Origin: Polytrichum commune
Lineage: Eukaryota; Streptophyta; Polytrichopsida; Polytrichales; Polytrichaceae
Reading direction: 5' to 3'
NCBI GenBank assembly: GCA_950295325.1
Contig: OX485807.1
Span: 9,885,001 to 9,949,000 of the forward strand
DNA: 64,000 bases
Shown: positions 49,586 to 59,347 of the stretch, piece after piece
Position numbering within the stretch: position 1 is the stretch's first letter
Layout: every line of letters begins with the position of its first letter
Program-made: the position numbers and the translations under genes
Notes under the pieces: model-generated
The model's database searches: none
Told to the model about the DNA's origin: nothing
The model's input: only the letters and a program-made list of their open reading frames with translations

Positions 49586-50801
49586 TGTGAGCCCAAAATG
49601 GTGCTCACATGTGTTCTTAATTCTTTGAGACCATTAGAAGTTATGTTTTAATGTTTATTGATTATTCACAAAAATATAAAAAACGTGAAGCTTGAAGGAA
49701 GTTATGTTTAAGCATTAGACTTGTATGGAGTAGATTGATTAGAAGATTAGTAGTGTGAGGAAGCTCCTTAGTTGGGGAGCGTAGTAGGTGGAGAACCAAG
49801 GGTAGTTCCTTGAGTTATAATTTTGAATTAGGATCTAGGTTGTTCGTTTGAGGGACAAAGGCTTAGAAGATAAGATGAGAGCCTACAAAGTAGGGGAGGA
49901 TTACAAAAGGCTTATCTTGAGCCTTGGAGGTGCTCACCTACCCCCCTCTCAACCCACTATATAAGCCCTCATTCTTCCCTCTCTCTTCCTCTTTCCTTCG
50001 TGCTCCTTGGCACCCCACGTATTATAAGTGTGGGTGTGTAGGAAGCAAGATAGGAGCACGTGTGTATGCATGGTTTTAGAGTGAAGAGCCAAGACTAGTT
50101 AGCCTTGAGGTGGGCTTGACTTCTTGTTAGGAGTAGCTTGGGTTGGAAGAATTTAGAGTTTAATTTGTAGTCTTCAAATTGTAGTACTTGGATTTATATT
50201 ATCCACACCTATAATTATTTAGACTTGTAAAGTTATGTTTATGAAACATTGGAGCATTTAGTTTTGTTGGACTTACAAAGTTACATTATTGAAGTAGGTG
50301 AGCTTGTGTGTGTGTGGGGTAAGAGAGAGGCACGTGTGTGTGTAAGGTTTTAAGACAAAGATCCAAGACTAGTTAGTGTTGAGGAGTAGTTTCATTTCAT
50401 TAGATGTGGTCTAGACTCAAAGCATTCTAAAACAAGGGCATGACTTTAGTATTTAGACTTTTAATATTAACATTATAACATTTAGATTTATAGCATTGAT
50501 TCTTTTATTTAGTCTTGTGAGGTTTAGATTTATAGCGTGGATTTATCTTGGATAGAAGTGTTTGATAGTGGTTTAGTATTTGGAGAAAGCTAAGGATGTA
50601 ACCTTACCCGAAATCAAAGGTAATGAAATGACATAATGTGGGTTAAGTTGTAAGCTCATCAAAAGTTGCGGGTGTTATATATATTCCAATGGTGTATTGG
50701 AATGATACATTGAACTACCAAGGAGGGAGTTATTACGTGTCAATCAAACATTCCACACTCGGGCTAAGGACGAAATCAAGGGTGAGGAACTTTGGGTGAC
50801 A
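49586..50801 (+). mobile_element. Solo LTR with 5-bp target duplication
   Basis: The 1,216-bp sequence begins TGTGAGCCCAAA and ends CTTTGGGTGACA, i.e. TG...CA with imperfect inverted ends. The 5-bp GCTGG lies on both sides (49581-49585 and 50802-50806). The sequence to the right resumes the CTGGACTGCCAAATTGCTGAG repeat seen just to the left, confirming an insertion. No internal retroelement domain is present, so this is a solo LTR left by recombination. Orientation is taken from the plus-strand TATA box. The superfamily cannot be told from the LTR alone. Confidence 0.85.
49958..49964 (+). promoter_or_regulatory. TATA box within the solo LTR
   Basis: CTATATAAG sits 372 bp into the LTR, after a C-rich stretch and before a CT-rich stretch (CTTCCCTCTCTCTTCC). 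This is a typical core promoter layout for a plant LTR. Inference only; no transcript evidence. Confidence 0.6.
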
Positions 50802-50806
50802 GCTGG

Positions 50807-51530
50807 ACTGCCAAATTGCTGAGTGCTGGACTGCTGATTGCTGGCCTGCCGAACTGCCGGACTGCTGACTGTTGAAACTGCCAGAGCTGCGAGTAACTCA
50901 ACTTGTTGGACGGCCAGTGTGTGACAAAACTCTACCCAAGGTAAGACTCCTAACCACCTATTGCACGTAGACTTAGATGCACACACATAAGAAATAAGTA
51001 GTCACATAGCAATTTCTTTTTGTCAAGATAGGAGGTAGGATGAAGGTTGCATATGCAACCATGTTTGCTTTTGTATTTTGGCTCATAGTGGCCTCCTTAT
51101 ATTGGAAATCCTCTCACCGTGTCCTCTCTCACACTATTTGGATAGAATATTCAAGTTGTTGTTATGGAAACATACATAACCAACATCAAAAGTAGTACCA
51201 CTATGTTTTTATGCCCCCCCATATTGGAACCTTATGTATCTCATCAAAACATCCACACACCTTGATAACTTAACACATCAATACACTAATCTAGAATATG
51301 AAAACCCAAAATTGTTGCATGCTTGGATTGCTAATAGTTATTGTTACAAAATCAATAAACTAAATACGAGTAAATTATATGTAAAACACTCAAAACACTT
51401 CTTCCCAAAAGCCAATATCCAATTTGGCCCATAACTTAATTTGTGGAATGGATTTGATATAGGGATAACAAGAAGTATGGACCTAGTTAAAATTCTACAA
51501 AAATCATGTCACTCATTTGAACATTGTATT
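50807..51530. other. Continuation of interrupted CTG-rich repeat, then intergenic
   Basis: The tract to about 50890 continues the CTGCTGATTGCTGGCCTGCC-like repeat. The rest to 51.5 kb is AT-rich with no gene. Confidence 0.5.
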
Positions 51531-51539
51531 TGTTACAGA

Positions 51540-52985
51540 ATGACTACATCCACCAATGTTGCCGCCACCACTAGAAAACTATTTAAGCAAAATGTTGATA
51601 TGATAGATGCACTAGCAAACGGTTAAAAAAGACAAATCGGTGTCATGATTGTGTCTAGCCAAAAGACAGCAAAGGGCAAAGGAATTGTATACTAACGCCC
51701 CTTCTTTTGATTGGGATATCATACGATGAATGCACTTGCATGTCAAAATGGTGAAGCATTAGAACCAACATACTTGGTTAGCGAACTTGTTAAATTCAGA
51801 ATGGAACATGATGAGCCATTAGAACATCTACAAGCGGTCCCTTCCTTCCCATACATCCCCCAAGAGGCTTGGCCTTCCAAAATGATGGATGGCAAAGAAG
51901 GGGGACACTTCAATCTCACTCAAGTGCCCTTCGATGTAGAAGTGGATGAAGGAGGGTTTTTTCTTGACTGCCAAGTAGCTATAACCTTTGAGCTTTGTGA
52001 TCGGAACTTGTCAAGAGATGAAATATATGGAAAAACGGAAGCTAGGTTTAAAACTATGAATATCGAACTAGGAGAGATCCTAGGAGATCCTATAGCCATC
52101 CTTTGCTTCCATGGTTCTAAAAGGTGGAGTGGTACAATCAAACTGCACCTCAAGAACCCAATGAAAAATGCCAATGATCTCTTACATGGCAATAGGTCAT
52201 TTATCCTCAAGCTAGATAATACAACCTATTGTAGAGGAAATGCATTCAAATCATTTGATTCTATAGCCATCGCAAGCTTGCTCTCGGTCAAAGTCTCTAG
52301 CCCAACACTCAAGAATAGAAAATGATTCCAATTGCATGAAGAGATTGTCAAAGACAGCTTTAAGCGAGGGTATGAATTTGAAGTTACCAATGTGCAAAAG
52401 AATGATAGTGCCGAATTTGCATGGATTAAAACTCCTTCTCCGGACCAAACAAAGAATAGTTAAAACCTTCAAAATATCATTTTTAATGAAATTATGGAAG
52501 TATACTTTGCTAGTATGGACAAACTCTCCGAGGATGACAAGGCCAAAAAAAATGCGGTAGTTTTAATTGCAAAGAACCTCAACAAAACCAAAACTACCGC
52601 TGCTTTAGAGTAGGAAATAAAGAAACTCTTTGGGGAGAAAAATGTAGCAAGTGTTTTCTTCCGATTAGAGAAAGGGAAACATGTGGGGTCATGCAATGTG
52701 CAATGTCTAAACGCAGCGGTCTATAAGAAATATGTAAAGCAAAATCATCTAATTCATGGCAAATACGTAGAATTTTCACCCCACTCCAAAAGCCTAGATG
52801 GAATTGACGCCCCCTCCCCAATAGAACTTACTAGACTAGGGTTTTTTGATGTGAACATCGCACTTGCCAACACAATCCAAGCAATGGAGAACACATCCTC
52901 GAAAGGATACACAAAAGCGGACTTAAGCAAAATGGTGGAAGAGGCGGTAAATAAAGGGGCAGTAGTAATTCGGAAAGAGATGAGC
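51540..52985 (+). pseudogene. ORF1/gag-like protein with RRM-like domain, 5' part (interrupted)
   Basis: Probably the nucleic-acid-binding first protein of a retroelement (LINE ORF1-like). It starts at MTTSTNVAATTRKLF (51540). After in-frame stops at about 51.63-51.70 kb it continues in a 204-codon open part (51711-52325) with FNLTQVPFDVEVDEGGFF and DPIAILCFHG. After a frame shift come FAWIKTPSPDQTKN and, at about 52.54-52.79 kb, an RRM-like fold. The RRM-like order is VVLIAKNLN (RNP2-like strand), EIKKLFGEKNV (helix), KHVGSCNVQCLNAAVYKKYV (RNP1-like strand and helix) and KYVEFSPH (last strand). The frame is cut at 52985 by a 6.35-kb insertion and resumes in phase at 59348. Several independent stops show it was not functional, or has decayed since. 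Confidence 0.7.
52976..52985 (+). repeat. 10-bp target-site duplication, left copy
   Basis: AGAGATGAGC, identical to 59338-59347. It immediately precedes the left terminal repeat of the 6.35-kb element. Confidence 0.85.
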
Positions 52986-53031
52986 GGGGAAAGTTAGTAT
53001 GCGAGCGGAGAGCGGCGATTTGGAGAGCGGA
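52986..53031 (+). repeat. Left terminal inverted repeat of the 6.35-kb element
   Basis: 46 bp, pairing with 59292-59337. It contains the iterated motif GAGCGGAGAGCG / GAGAGCGGA, which could be a transposase-binding repeat. Confidence 0.8.
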
Positions 53032-53039
53032 GAACTCCA

Positions 53040-54220
53040 TTTGAGACATGAATTGAGAGGAGAAATGCACCTATAACCGTGAGATTATGGGTTTAGGGTA
53101 GAGCTATTTTTAGAAAATTTTATGAATTAGGGTCTCTATTACCGTGGAAATAGAACAACATTTCCCCATTTGAAACGTTTACATATTTTTGAAACATATA
53201 TATATATTATAATAAAATATAAAATTAGGGCTTACATCACTATTACGTCATAAATACAATTACCAAACTTGTGTACTATAGTACATATCACTGTAAATCA
53301 AATAAAAATTACTATATGAAGGAAACACGAAGGAGGTATGTGAAAAGAATTCCCCACATATAGTCCACTCTATTAATGTTACACCTATAAATGTTAACCC
53401 TTTCTAATTGTTAACTTTATTCTACTCCCCACATATTGCACACTTTTAAATTTGACTCTATATATGTTAACGAATGAAATGCAACCATAACTACTCTTTG
53501 GAAAGACTACGTTTGGCTACGTTTAGTTCTAGTGACGGAAGTGTAAGAATGGAGGCACATGAGAACTTCCATTAGAAGGTACATGGAAACACGTTCATGT
53601 GGGTGTCCAAGTATGTGGGTTTGTTGGTGCAAATTGAGAAATATTTGCAAGTTGTGCATGCCCATGATTCATACTTCACCCATGATTTCTAAATTAACTT
53701 CATATTGAATAAAATTTTGATTGGGTTTGCAATTTTATGAATGATATTCTCTCACAAGGACTCTTAAAAAATGCTTATATTTATAAATATTAAGATTTGT
53801 ATATTGGTCGATAAAATAATTTTATAATTGGTAACTGTTAACACCTTAATAAATGTTAACTATGATCGTTTCCCGAGGGTTAACATTTGAGGGTGAACAT
53901 TATAGAAAGTGTTGTGTGGTGTGCAACTTAAGTATTATTGAGTATTTATGATTTAGTGAAACAAGGAGGAGGTGTGTGAGGCACCAACTTTATATTTGAA
54001 TGGGTGGATGCTACATTAGCGGTTAAGATTGTGAGAGGCATACCGTTTAGGGATACTTGAACTATACTTAAGGGCTAATCCACAAACTAAAAATATTTAC
54101 AATAATAATTGAAAAATGCAATGCGGGTTGACATTATGGGAATGAAATAAAGAAGAGCAAGTATGAGACTTGCGCCGGAAATCTAAAAGCCAAAAATAAT
54201 ACAATCCAATACAAAATGGA
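53040..54220. other. Non-coding left interior of the element
   Basis: AT-rich, with no gene seen. It contains a TTAGGG-like trinucleotide-rich stretch near 53090-53130 and (TA)n near 53200. Confidence 0.5.
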
Positions 54221-54222
54221 GT

Positions 54223-54430
54223 TCAAGGAATAAACTCATCCTCACTCTCCGAAGCACTTTGATCTATGTATCTAAGTACTCTTGGATCGTATCTTTCATG
54301 TGGACTAGAAGAGGCACTAGAGCTATGGGAGGAGTATTTGGCATAAGCTACTGCCATATCCTCGGCATAAGAAGGAAGTCGCATGGTAGGACTAGTCGGC
54401 GAGCCGAAGTATTGATCCATCAGACTGCAC
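54223..54430 (-). CDS. Ser/acid-rich C-terminal exon candidate of the methyltransferase-like gene
   Basis: A minus-strand open frame encodes a Ser-rich tail (HSSSASSSP) with an acidic SESEDEF end. It begins after an acceptor-like TTGGTGCAG, and a good donor (CTAT^GTGAGTAAG) ends the upstream exon at about 54.52 kb. Joining these two sites directly does not keep this frame, so the link is uncertain; it may be an untranslated or alternative exon. Confidence 0.35.
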
Positions 54431-54512
54431 CAACAGAGGAGAAATTACGATTGTTAGAATACTTCCAATCAAATGCAACATACTCAACATTAAATTTAAG
54501 ATGACAACAAAC

Positions 54513-55530
54513 TTACTCACATAGATTAACTGCACCCTGTTGAGGGAGGGCATCGTCGTCGTCCTCGTCAAGGTCTACAACGTAAGTTGGATCGACCCCT
54601 AGAGACTCCGAGGCTGCGACCTGTATTGGGTGCAAAATTTCTTCGTACAATTCCTTGTCTCCCTCAAGTGCCACTATTGCCCTGTTAGTAGATTGTGCTG
54701 CAAGAACCGAGGCACCTACAAAGAGCAAAACAAATGAATTAGTAGAAGGTGATTGAATTGCCTAAGTCTAGAGGCATGGGAATGTTACACAAATTACTCA
54801 TACCAGTTCCAGCAGTGAGGTCACATATAATCCCGCTTGGAGGGCTAAGGCCATTGATTAGAAGCTGGAACAAGGACACTGCCTTCTCTTTAGGGCCCCT
54901 CCAGAATGTGTCACCGTCGTTGCGCTTGAGTGCAGTATCAGAGATGACAATGTTGAAAAGAACGTCATCATTTGCAAGGTCAACATCTTCAAATTTGTCA
55001 CTGGAAGAAATAACAAACTCCTTGGGTGGCCTAAGCAAAGGTGTGGAGAAAGATCGAACCAACACGATTGCTTTGAATTTCAGAGTCTGGACATCAAACA
55101 TAGGCCTCGAATTATTAGCAATGTGATTGAAAGTATGAATGACTTCGAACTTGAAGAATGGAAAATGACTACAATTACTCACCCGCTTAGAATTATGCAT
55201 AGGGTGAGTGAGGTGTAGAGAATTAACGATGGTCCATTCCTCCTTGACCTCCAAGTTGTTGTTGTAGAGAAAGCTCAAGACCTCCTTCTTGATTTGCACA
55301 CTGTCAGGATAAAATAAGAGGAGTGCGCCATCGTCGTGAAGATAGCCCTGACAAAAACCAATGGTGAACTTGATAAAGTTCTGAACTTGCTTATTCCAAT
55401 TTGTAACTTGCCCCGGGAATTCAGAAACTCCTGGGATAGGCAAACCATCAGGATATTCTGCAATGACAAGGTCCACCGCAGCCTTATGCAACACCTTGCC
55501 GGAGAAGAAGAATTCCCTGGATGCTCCAAC
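54513..55530 (-). CDS. Beta-class DNA methyltransferase-like protein (N4-C/N6-A type)
   Basis: The predicted role is an AdoMet-dependent amino-methyltransferase acting on DNA. Exon 1 (55530-54804) follows an acceptor-like CTTTTTAG. Exon 2 (54715-54513) is joined through an 88-bp GT-AG intron (54803-54716), which makes TAGTG|GAS. The motif order is that of the beta class. A motif IV position comes first, DLVIAEYPDGLP, where family members have (D/N/S)PP(Y/F/W). Next is the strand GALLLFYPDS with the following helix and EEWTIVNS. Motif I, ICDLTAGTG, comes late, preceded by GPKEKAVSLFQLLINGL, a usual pre-motif-I helix. The motif II acid is in ALEGDKELYE. The AdoMet-binding half looks good but the catalytic PP(Y) is replaced by YPD, so activity is doubtful. 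The rest of the frame is largely open. A possible 5' exon lies on the minus strand upstream (55842-55724), ending in a stop. Confidence 0.7.
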
Positions 55531-55723
55531 CTAAAAAGAAAAAAACCCGTGAACGGCATATCTCGAGAGGGTGCCGTTAACGAAAAATTTGATTTTCATT
55601 ACCATATCAAGCATCCTAATATGACCATTAACCAAGAATTAAATGAACGTAGCGGGTCCACCTATATGACCAATCTGGTTATTAAAGTTCGTGTACAATA
55701 ATAATACTGCTGAAACCAAGATT

Positions 55724-55842
55724 TATTCCATGACAAAGTGCTTGTCTTCATCGAAGATTTCTCTGTCGTTGAATAAGAGCACTGTCAGCTCTGCTGTCAA
55801 GGAACAATCTATATAAATCTTATTAACATTCCTTCGACTCAT
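55724..55842 (-). CDS. Possible first exon of the methyltransferase-like gene
   Basis: A minus-strand ATG at 55842-55840 opens 39 codons (MSRRNVNKIYIDCSLTAEL...) before TAA at 55724-55726. The frame continues open beyond that stop for about 20 further codons. The stop could be a nonsense mutation, or a missed donor could lie upstream of it. Position and orientation fit a 5' exon, but the splice to 55530 could not be made convincingly. Confidence 0.3.
55809..55817 (+). promoter_or_regulatory. TATA-like box in the divergent intergenic region
   Basis: CTATATAAATC lies 26-34 bp upstream of the CATATG that carries outward-facing ATGs for both divergent genes. It would suit a start site near 55840 for the plus gene, making the ATG at 55903 (MDDSFEV) the likelier translation start. 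Confidence 0.4.
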
Positions 55843-57824
55843 ATGAGCTCATCGATTTCTTTAGAACTTAACCTTGTACTTGTTAACCAGTGTTTAGAGA
55901 GAATGGACGATTCCTTTGAGGTCATTGCTTGTGAAACGGTTCTACAGGATTTGCTTCAGCGGATGGCGGATGGGCCTGACCCCTGGGATCATATAGGTAG
56001 CAGTACAACACAGTGTTGGACTCCTCCATCGGTAATCACGTTTGAAGACGTCGAGAATGCTCGTGCTGTGTCGAAGCTTTGGAAACGTGAGATTGACAGC
56101 AGTCCTGAATATGCATGCCTCCGGCTAGCGAAGTGGGATTACGTTTCGTACTCGGGTCGCCATTGGACTCCAAAGGACGAATATGAAGCATACCGATTCA
56201 ACTTGAACTGGAACGTCTTTAGGACTTCTTTAGGACTTTTTCCAATACACTTCATATTGTTTTCTTTCTTTTCACATTACTCCAATTTGAAAGAACTTTT
56301 CTCTAATTTCTACTTACTTGCACTATGTACTTGCAGAAATTTTCAGAAGAAGAACTAGCAGAAATGCCTTCATGTAATCTAGCTGAAACAATACACAACA
56401 AGTGGCTTCAAGCGTCTGGAAATAGCGGCGGTGACCTCTACGTTGCCACAGTTGACGACTTCGTTCGAGGCTTCTTACAGGTTGTTAATTACTACTAGTT
56501 CCTGAAAGGTGACGTCGGCGGTACAGGCCCTACGAAGAAAATCTCAAACTAAGGATGGCAGAGCGCATGGCGAAGCAAACAGGTAATCCTTTAGTCCTTG
56601 AGGACCCCATGTTGGACATGCCTGGAGCAGAAGAGTTTTGTACCCGTGTTCCTTGCATAGCTGGAGAGAGGTATTCGGGTCCACGAAGCGAAAGGCAGAT
56701 CTACCTCTTGGAGCTGAAGAGGAGTCTCATCGGCCTGACAAGGTTAACTTCTCACATCCAAGAGGTTCAGGTCGTGCTGTGAGGGCTCGTCCTGTGCAGA
56801 TGCCCATCATTCTTGAAGATACTGAAGATGATACTGACGTTCAAGAAATTCATCCTCAGCCTGAGCCTGATAGCATCCCTGCGTCCCCGCCCAACGAGGG
56901 GGGGGATCCGTCATGTCAGTGCTATCGAAGAGACAAAGGTTAACGTCAAGGAGTGGCACATATCAAGACTTCCCAAGACCTCGGCGAAGTGCTGTTGGGC
57001 CCAGAGAGCTGTCACGAAGAAGAAGTGTACTGAGAGAATTGTGAGGGGTGCCAATTCGACCGCCGCGCCTACCTACACCGAAGTTTAGACTAACATACGC
57101 AGGAATTTATCAGAAAGGACAGAATTCTTCTTTTGTTCCAATGACATCGACCGCTGTGTGAAGGGCACAAGGCGCAAATGGGTTGCTAAGCACTCAGCAG
57201 ACCATGAAATGCCGCCGATACCAGACGTTTGGCCGGTGAAACTAGACACAAACCTCAAGCCTACCGAAATTCTTGCACTTGAAGCAGCTGGATTCCAACT
57301 CCCACTTAAGAAGCCGGTCTCTCCAAGACGATTGTTCTCTTCTGCCCCACCGCCTGCAAATCTTAGCGCGGTGCCCATTCCTGCAGAAGCAGACCGCTAC
57401 CCTGGCAAGAGAGACGACAAGATGGTCAAATGCACTGCCACTCGCCCAAAATCCCGCGCAGCGACTCTCCATGGCCTCCTCCGACTCTGTGAAAGCTTGC
57501 ATCCGTTCCATCACTATGATACCTCATCCAGGACATGGCTGCATCATCGGGCTAGATTCGGGTGTTTCTCCTGCCATCACATAGTATCAGGTCACCATCA
57601 GCTCTTTCGTGGGTTGCACTTGCCCTGCATTCAAGAAGACGATGACTAAGTTCAGAGGGAGGACCCAATTCTCTTATTGCAAGCATGTGTACTTCATTCT
57701 TTTGAAGGTTTGCCACCGTGATCCCGAGGCAGAGTTTTTCATTCACGCGCCTACCTTTAGTTTCAACGAGGTCAAGCTAGTCCTAGAAAGCGGACTCTTG
57801 ACTCACCCTTTGGCGAACAACTAG
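55843..57824 (+). pseudogene. SWIM zinc-finger protein (probable transposase or partner), broken
   Basis: Likely a nuclear DNA-binding protein of the element. Exon 1 (ATG at 55843, or 55903) reads to 56214; a GT-AG intron (56215-56336) joins in phase to KFSEEELAEMPS. A stop at 56496 and later frame shifts break the gene. Recognisable segments continue: GDVGGTGPTKK, RMAERMAKQTGNP, VNFSHPRGSGRAVRARP, an acidic LEDTEDDTDVQE linker, GTRRKWVAKHSADHEMPPIP, and KACIRSITMIPHPGHGCIIG. It ends in a C-terminal SWIM finger, GCTCPAFKK (57615 on) with CKHVYFILLK (57679 on), the CxC...CxH arrangement. SWIM fingers occur at the C-terminus of MULE transposases and within KDZ elements. The DDE catalytic core of either family was not identified. 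Confidence 0.7.
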
Positions 57825-57829
57825 GAGCC

Positions 57830-58350
57830 AACCTACAAACAGCCTAGATTCTTTTCAATGGACGGTGGCCACTCAAAATTCCCTTGTCATTACATGTACT
57901 GAGTCAGCAAGACAATATTCATATTGTTTTTTTCAATAAAAAGTGTTTTGTCATTCAGACTATATAGACTATGCACGGCTACCGCATGTTACTAGCAGCT
58001 TACTAGCAGCTTAGGCAGAAAATAATTATTTACAAGACTGCCTAAATTTTCTGTAAATACATTCAAACATCAACAATTTAAGATACATGACGTTTCTCTT
58101 CGGCCTCCAGCGCATTCAAGTGACTCTTCATCTGTAGCTCCACTCCGCAAAGAGTACACAAAATGTAGTGAACTATGAAAGGAACATGGTTGAAAGAGGT
58201 GTGGCCAAATTCGATGACTCCCAACTTCACAAATTCGATGTACTCTTATCTCTTCCAGATCCCTCATTTCCAAGAACTGTCACCGCCAAAACCAATTGCA
58301 ATAATTGATTGATATAATAAATGTATGATTACAATACTTCCTATGTCTAT
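57830..58350. other. Non-coding spacer within the element
   Basis: 3' region of the SWIM gene with an AATAAA-type signal near 57935. A 67-codon minus-strand frame at 58070-58273 has no recognised features. Confidence 0.4.
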
Positions 58351-58355
58351 CAACT

Positions 58356-58868
58356 CTATTTCCGTTTTGCATACTTCTTGGATGAATCCGAGGGAGGTGG
58401 ACCCGGTCTAAGCAAATCCATATAAGAAACTGTCTTATCTCTCTTTCGATCCTTCAACGGCAGATGATGTGGGGGCAAGGCTCTTATCCGTTTGCGAAAT
58501 GAAAGAGACTTCGAAGATTCCCCTACAACCTTCACCTCCTCCTCCTCTGTTTCGTTCGATTTATCTTCATCCAAATCAGCATCCTTCTCCGGCACATCTT
58601 CCTGCCTCTTTTCTTTTTGCTCACGTTGTTTTTGTTCCTCCCGCGTCCTCCACCTCCATGCTTGTGTAGACTGCGAAAATGGAGTAAGGTCGTAGTCATC
58701 ACTACTTCGATTTCCAGCAGCAAACGAAAATTCCGGCGACAAATTAACCGGAATATGAGGATCTGCTAGACTCCTAATTTCCTTCTCCCATCCTAATCCA
58801 GCAAACATATCTCTCTCATTACCCATTGTATGCAAGTGTATATATAATGATGTTGGGTATGACTCCAA
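58356..58868 (-). CDS. Intact charged, low-complexity ORF of the element (unknown)
   Basis: I do not recognise it. The 170-codon frame is uninterrupted; a second Met at residue 16 (MGNERDMFAGLGWEKEI) is an alternative start. The N-terminal third has some hydrophobic and aromatic content (FAGLGWEKEI, SPEFSFAAGN). The centre is a charged coiled-coil-like stretch (EEQKQREQKEKRQED...ETEEEEVKVV), and the end has basic clusters (SFRKRIRALP, KDRKRDK, KKYAKRK) that could act as nuclear localisation signals. It lies on the same strand as the methyltransferase-like gene, inside the element. It may be an accessory or regulatory nuclear protein (inference). The overlapping plus-strand frames of 66-67 codons are shadows. 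Confidence 0.55.
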   Translation of the reverse strand: MESYPTSLYIHLHTMGNERDMFAGLGWEKEIRSLADPHIPVNLSPEFSFAAGNRSSDDYDLTPFSQSTQAWRWRTREEQKQREQKEKRQEDVPEKDADLDEDKSNETEEEEVKVVGESSKSLSFRKRIRALPPHHLPLKDRKRDKTVSYMDLLRPGPPPSDSSKKYAKRK

Positions 58869-59291
58869 TATATAATCTATTCGGCCACATACGATAATTG
58901 CTAAAGTCCAAGCTATAGAGTAGACTCACATATAAGACAAAGAAAAAGGTGATGAATAAAAACGAAAGAAGTTCATTATTTTTATTCCTATATATTTTGA
59001 TTGACTCATTCTTCAATTATACCAATATCCGAAAATCCATTTTCATTGATTTTTTCTTGTGATCATCCTTGGTTTTAATAATTCAACCACCTCACAGTTT
59101 CCAAACTTAATGAGACCATTCCAAATTCAGGGCCATTTTTTAAATTTTATGACATATACATCCCACGGAAATAGGTCCAATTTGTTTACTATTATTGGCA
59201 GATTCTAGAATATTCTAAGTATATTCTTGTCTTTTTGGAAATATTCTAATTTTAGTCTTGCAATTTTACTATTTTTATTTCATCTACGCTC

Positions 59292-59337
59292 TCCGCTCTC
59301 CAAATCTACGCTCTCCGCTCACATACAAGTCTCGTCC
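59292..59337 (-). repeat. Right terminal inverted repeat of the 6.35-kb element
   Basis: Complement of 52986-53031. It contains CGCTCTCCGCTCTCCAAATC and CGCTCTCCGCTC. Confidence 0.8.
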
Positions 59338-59347
59338 AGAGATGAGC
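59338..59347 (+). repeat. 10-bp target-site duplication, right copy
   Basis: AGAGATGAGC, identical to 52976-52985. Confidence 0.85.

Larger units (their letters stand above)
52986..59337. mobile_element. MULE-like 6,352-bp element carrying a methyltransferase-like gene
   Basis: The ends are inverted: GGGGAAAGTTAGTATG... at the left aligns without gaps to the complement of the right end, GGACGAGACTTGTATG... . About 36 of 46 bases match, and 32 of the inner 35, including GAGCGGAGAGCG and GATTTGGAGAGCGGA. A perfect 10-bp duplication flanks it, and removing the element plus one copy restores one reading frame across the ORF1-like gene, which is strong proof of insertion. Target length of 9-10 bp and a SWIM protein fit Mutator-like elements (MULEs). 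However, no MULE DDE transposase was recognised, so this may be a MULE derivative or another superfamily. Contents: methyltransferase-like gene (minus), SWIM gene (plus), charged ORF (minus). Confidence 0.85.

Noticed and set aside
55106-55183. Second intron in the methyltransferase-like gene (donor GTGAGT at 55182)
   Set aside because: The donor is good, but the acceptor candidates either shift the frame or leave an intron too short. The unspliced frame is open, so it was not annotated.
55336-55701. 121-codon plus-strand frame with protein-like segments
   Set aside because: It lies antisense to the methyltransferase-like exon, whose motifs and splice sites explain the sequence. The extra part beyond 55530 is short and matches nothing.
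58469-58723. Three 60-odd codon frames in other frames of the charged ORF
   Set aside because: Low-complexity shadows of the 58356-58868 frame.
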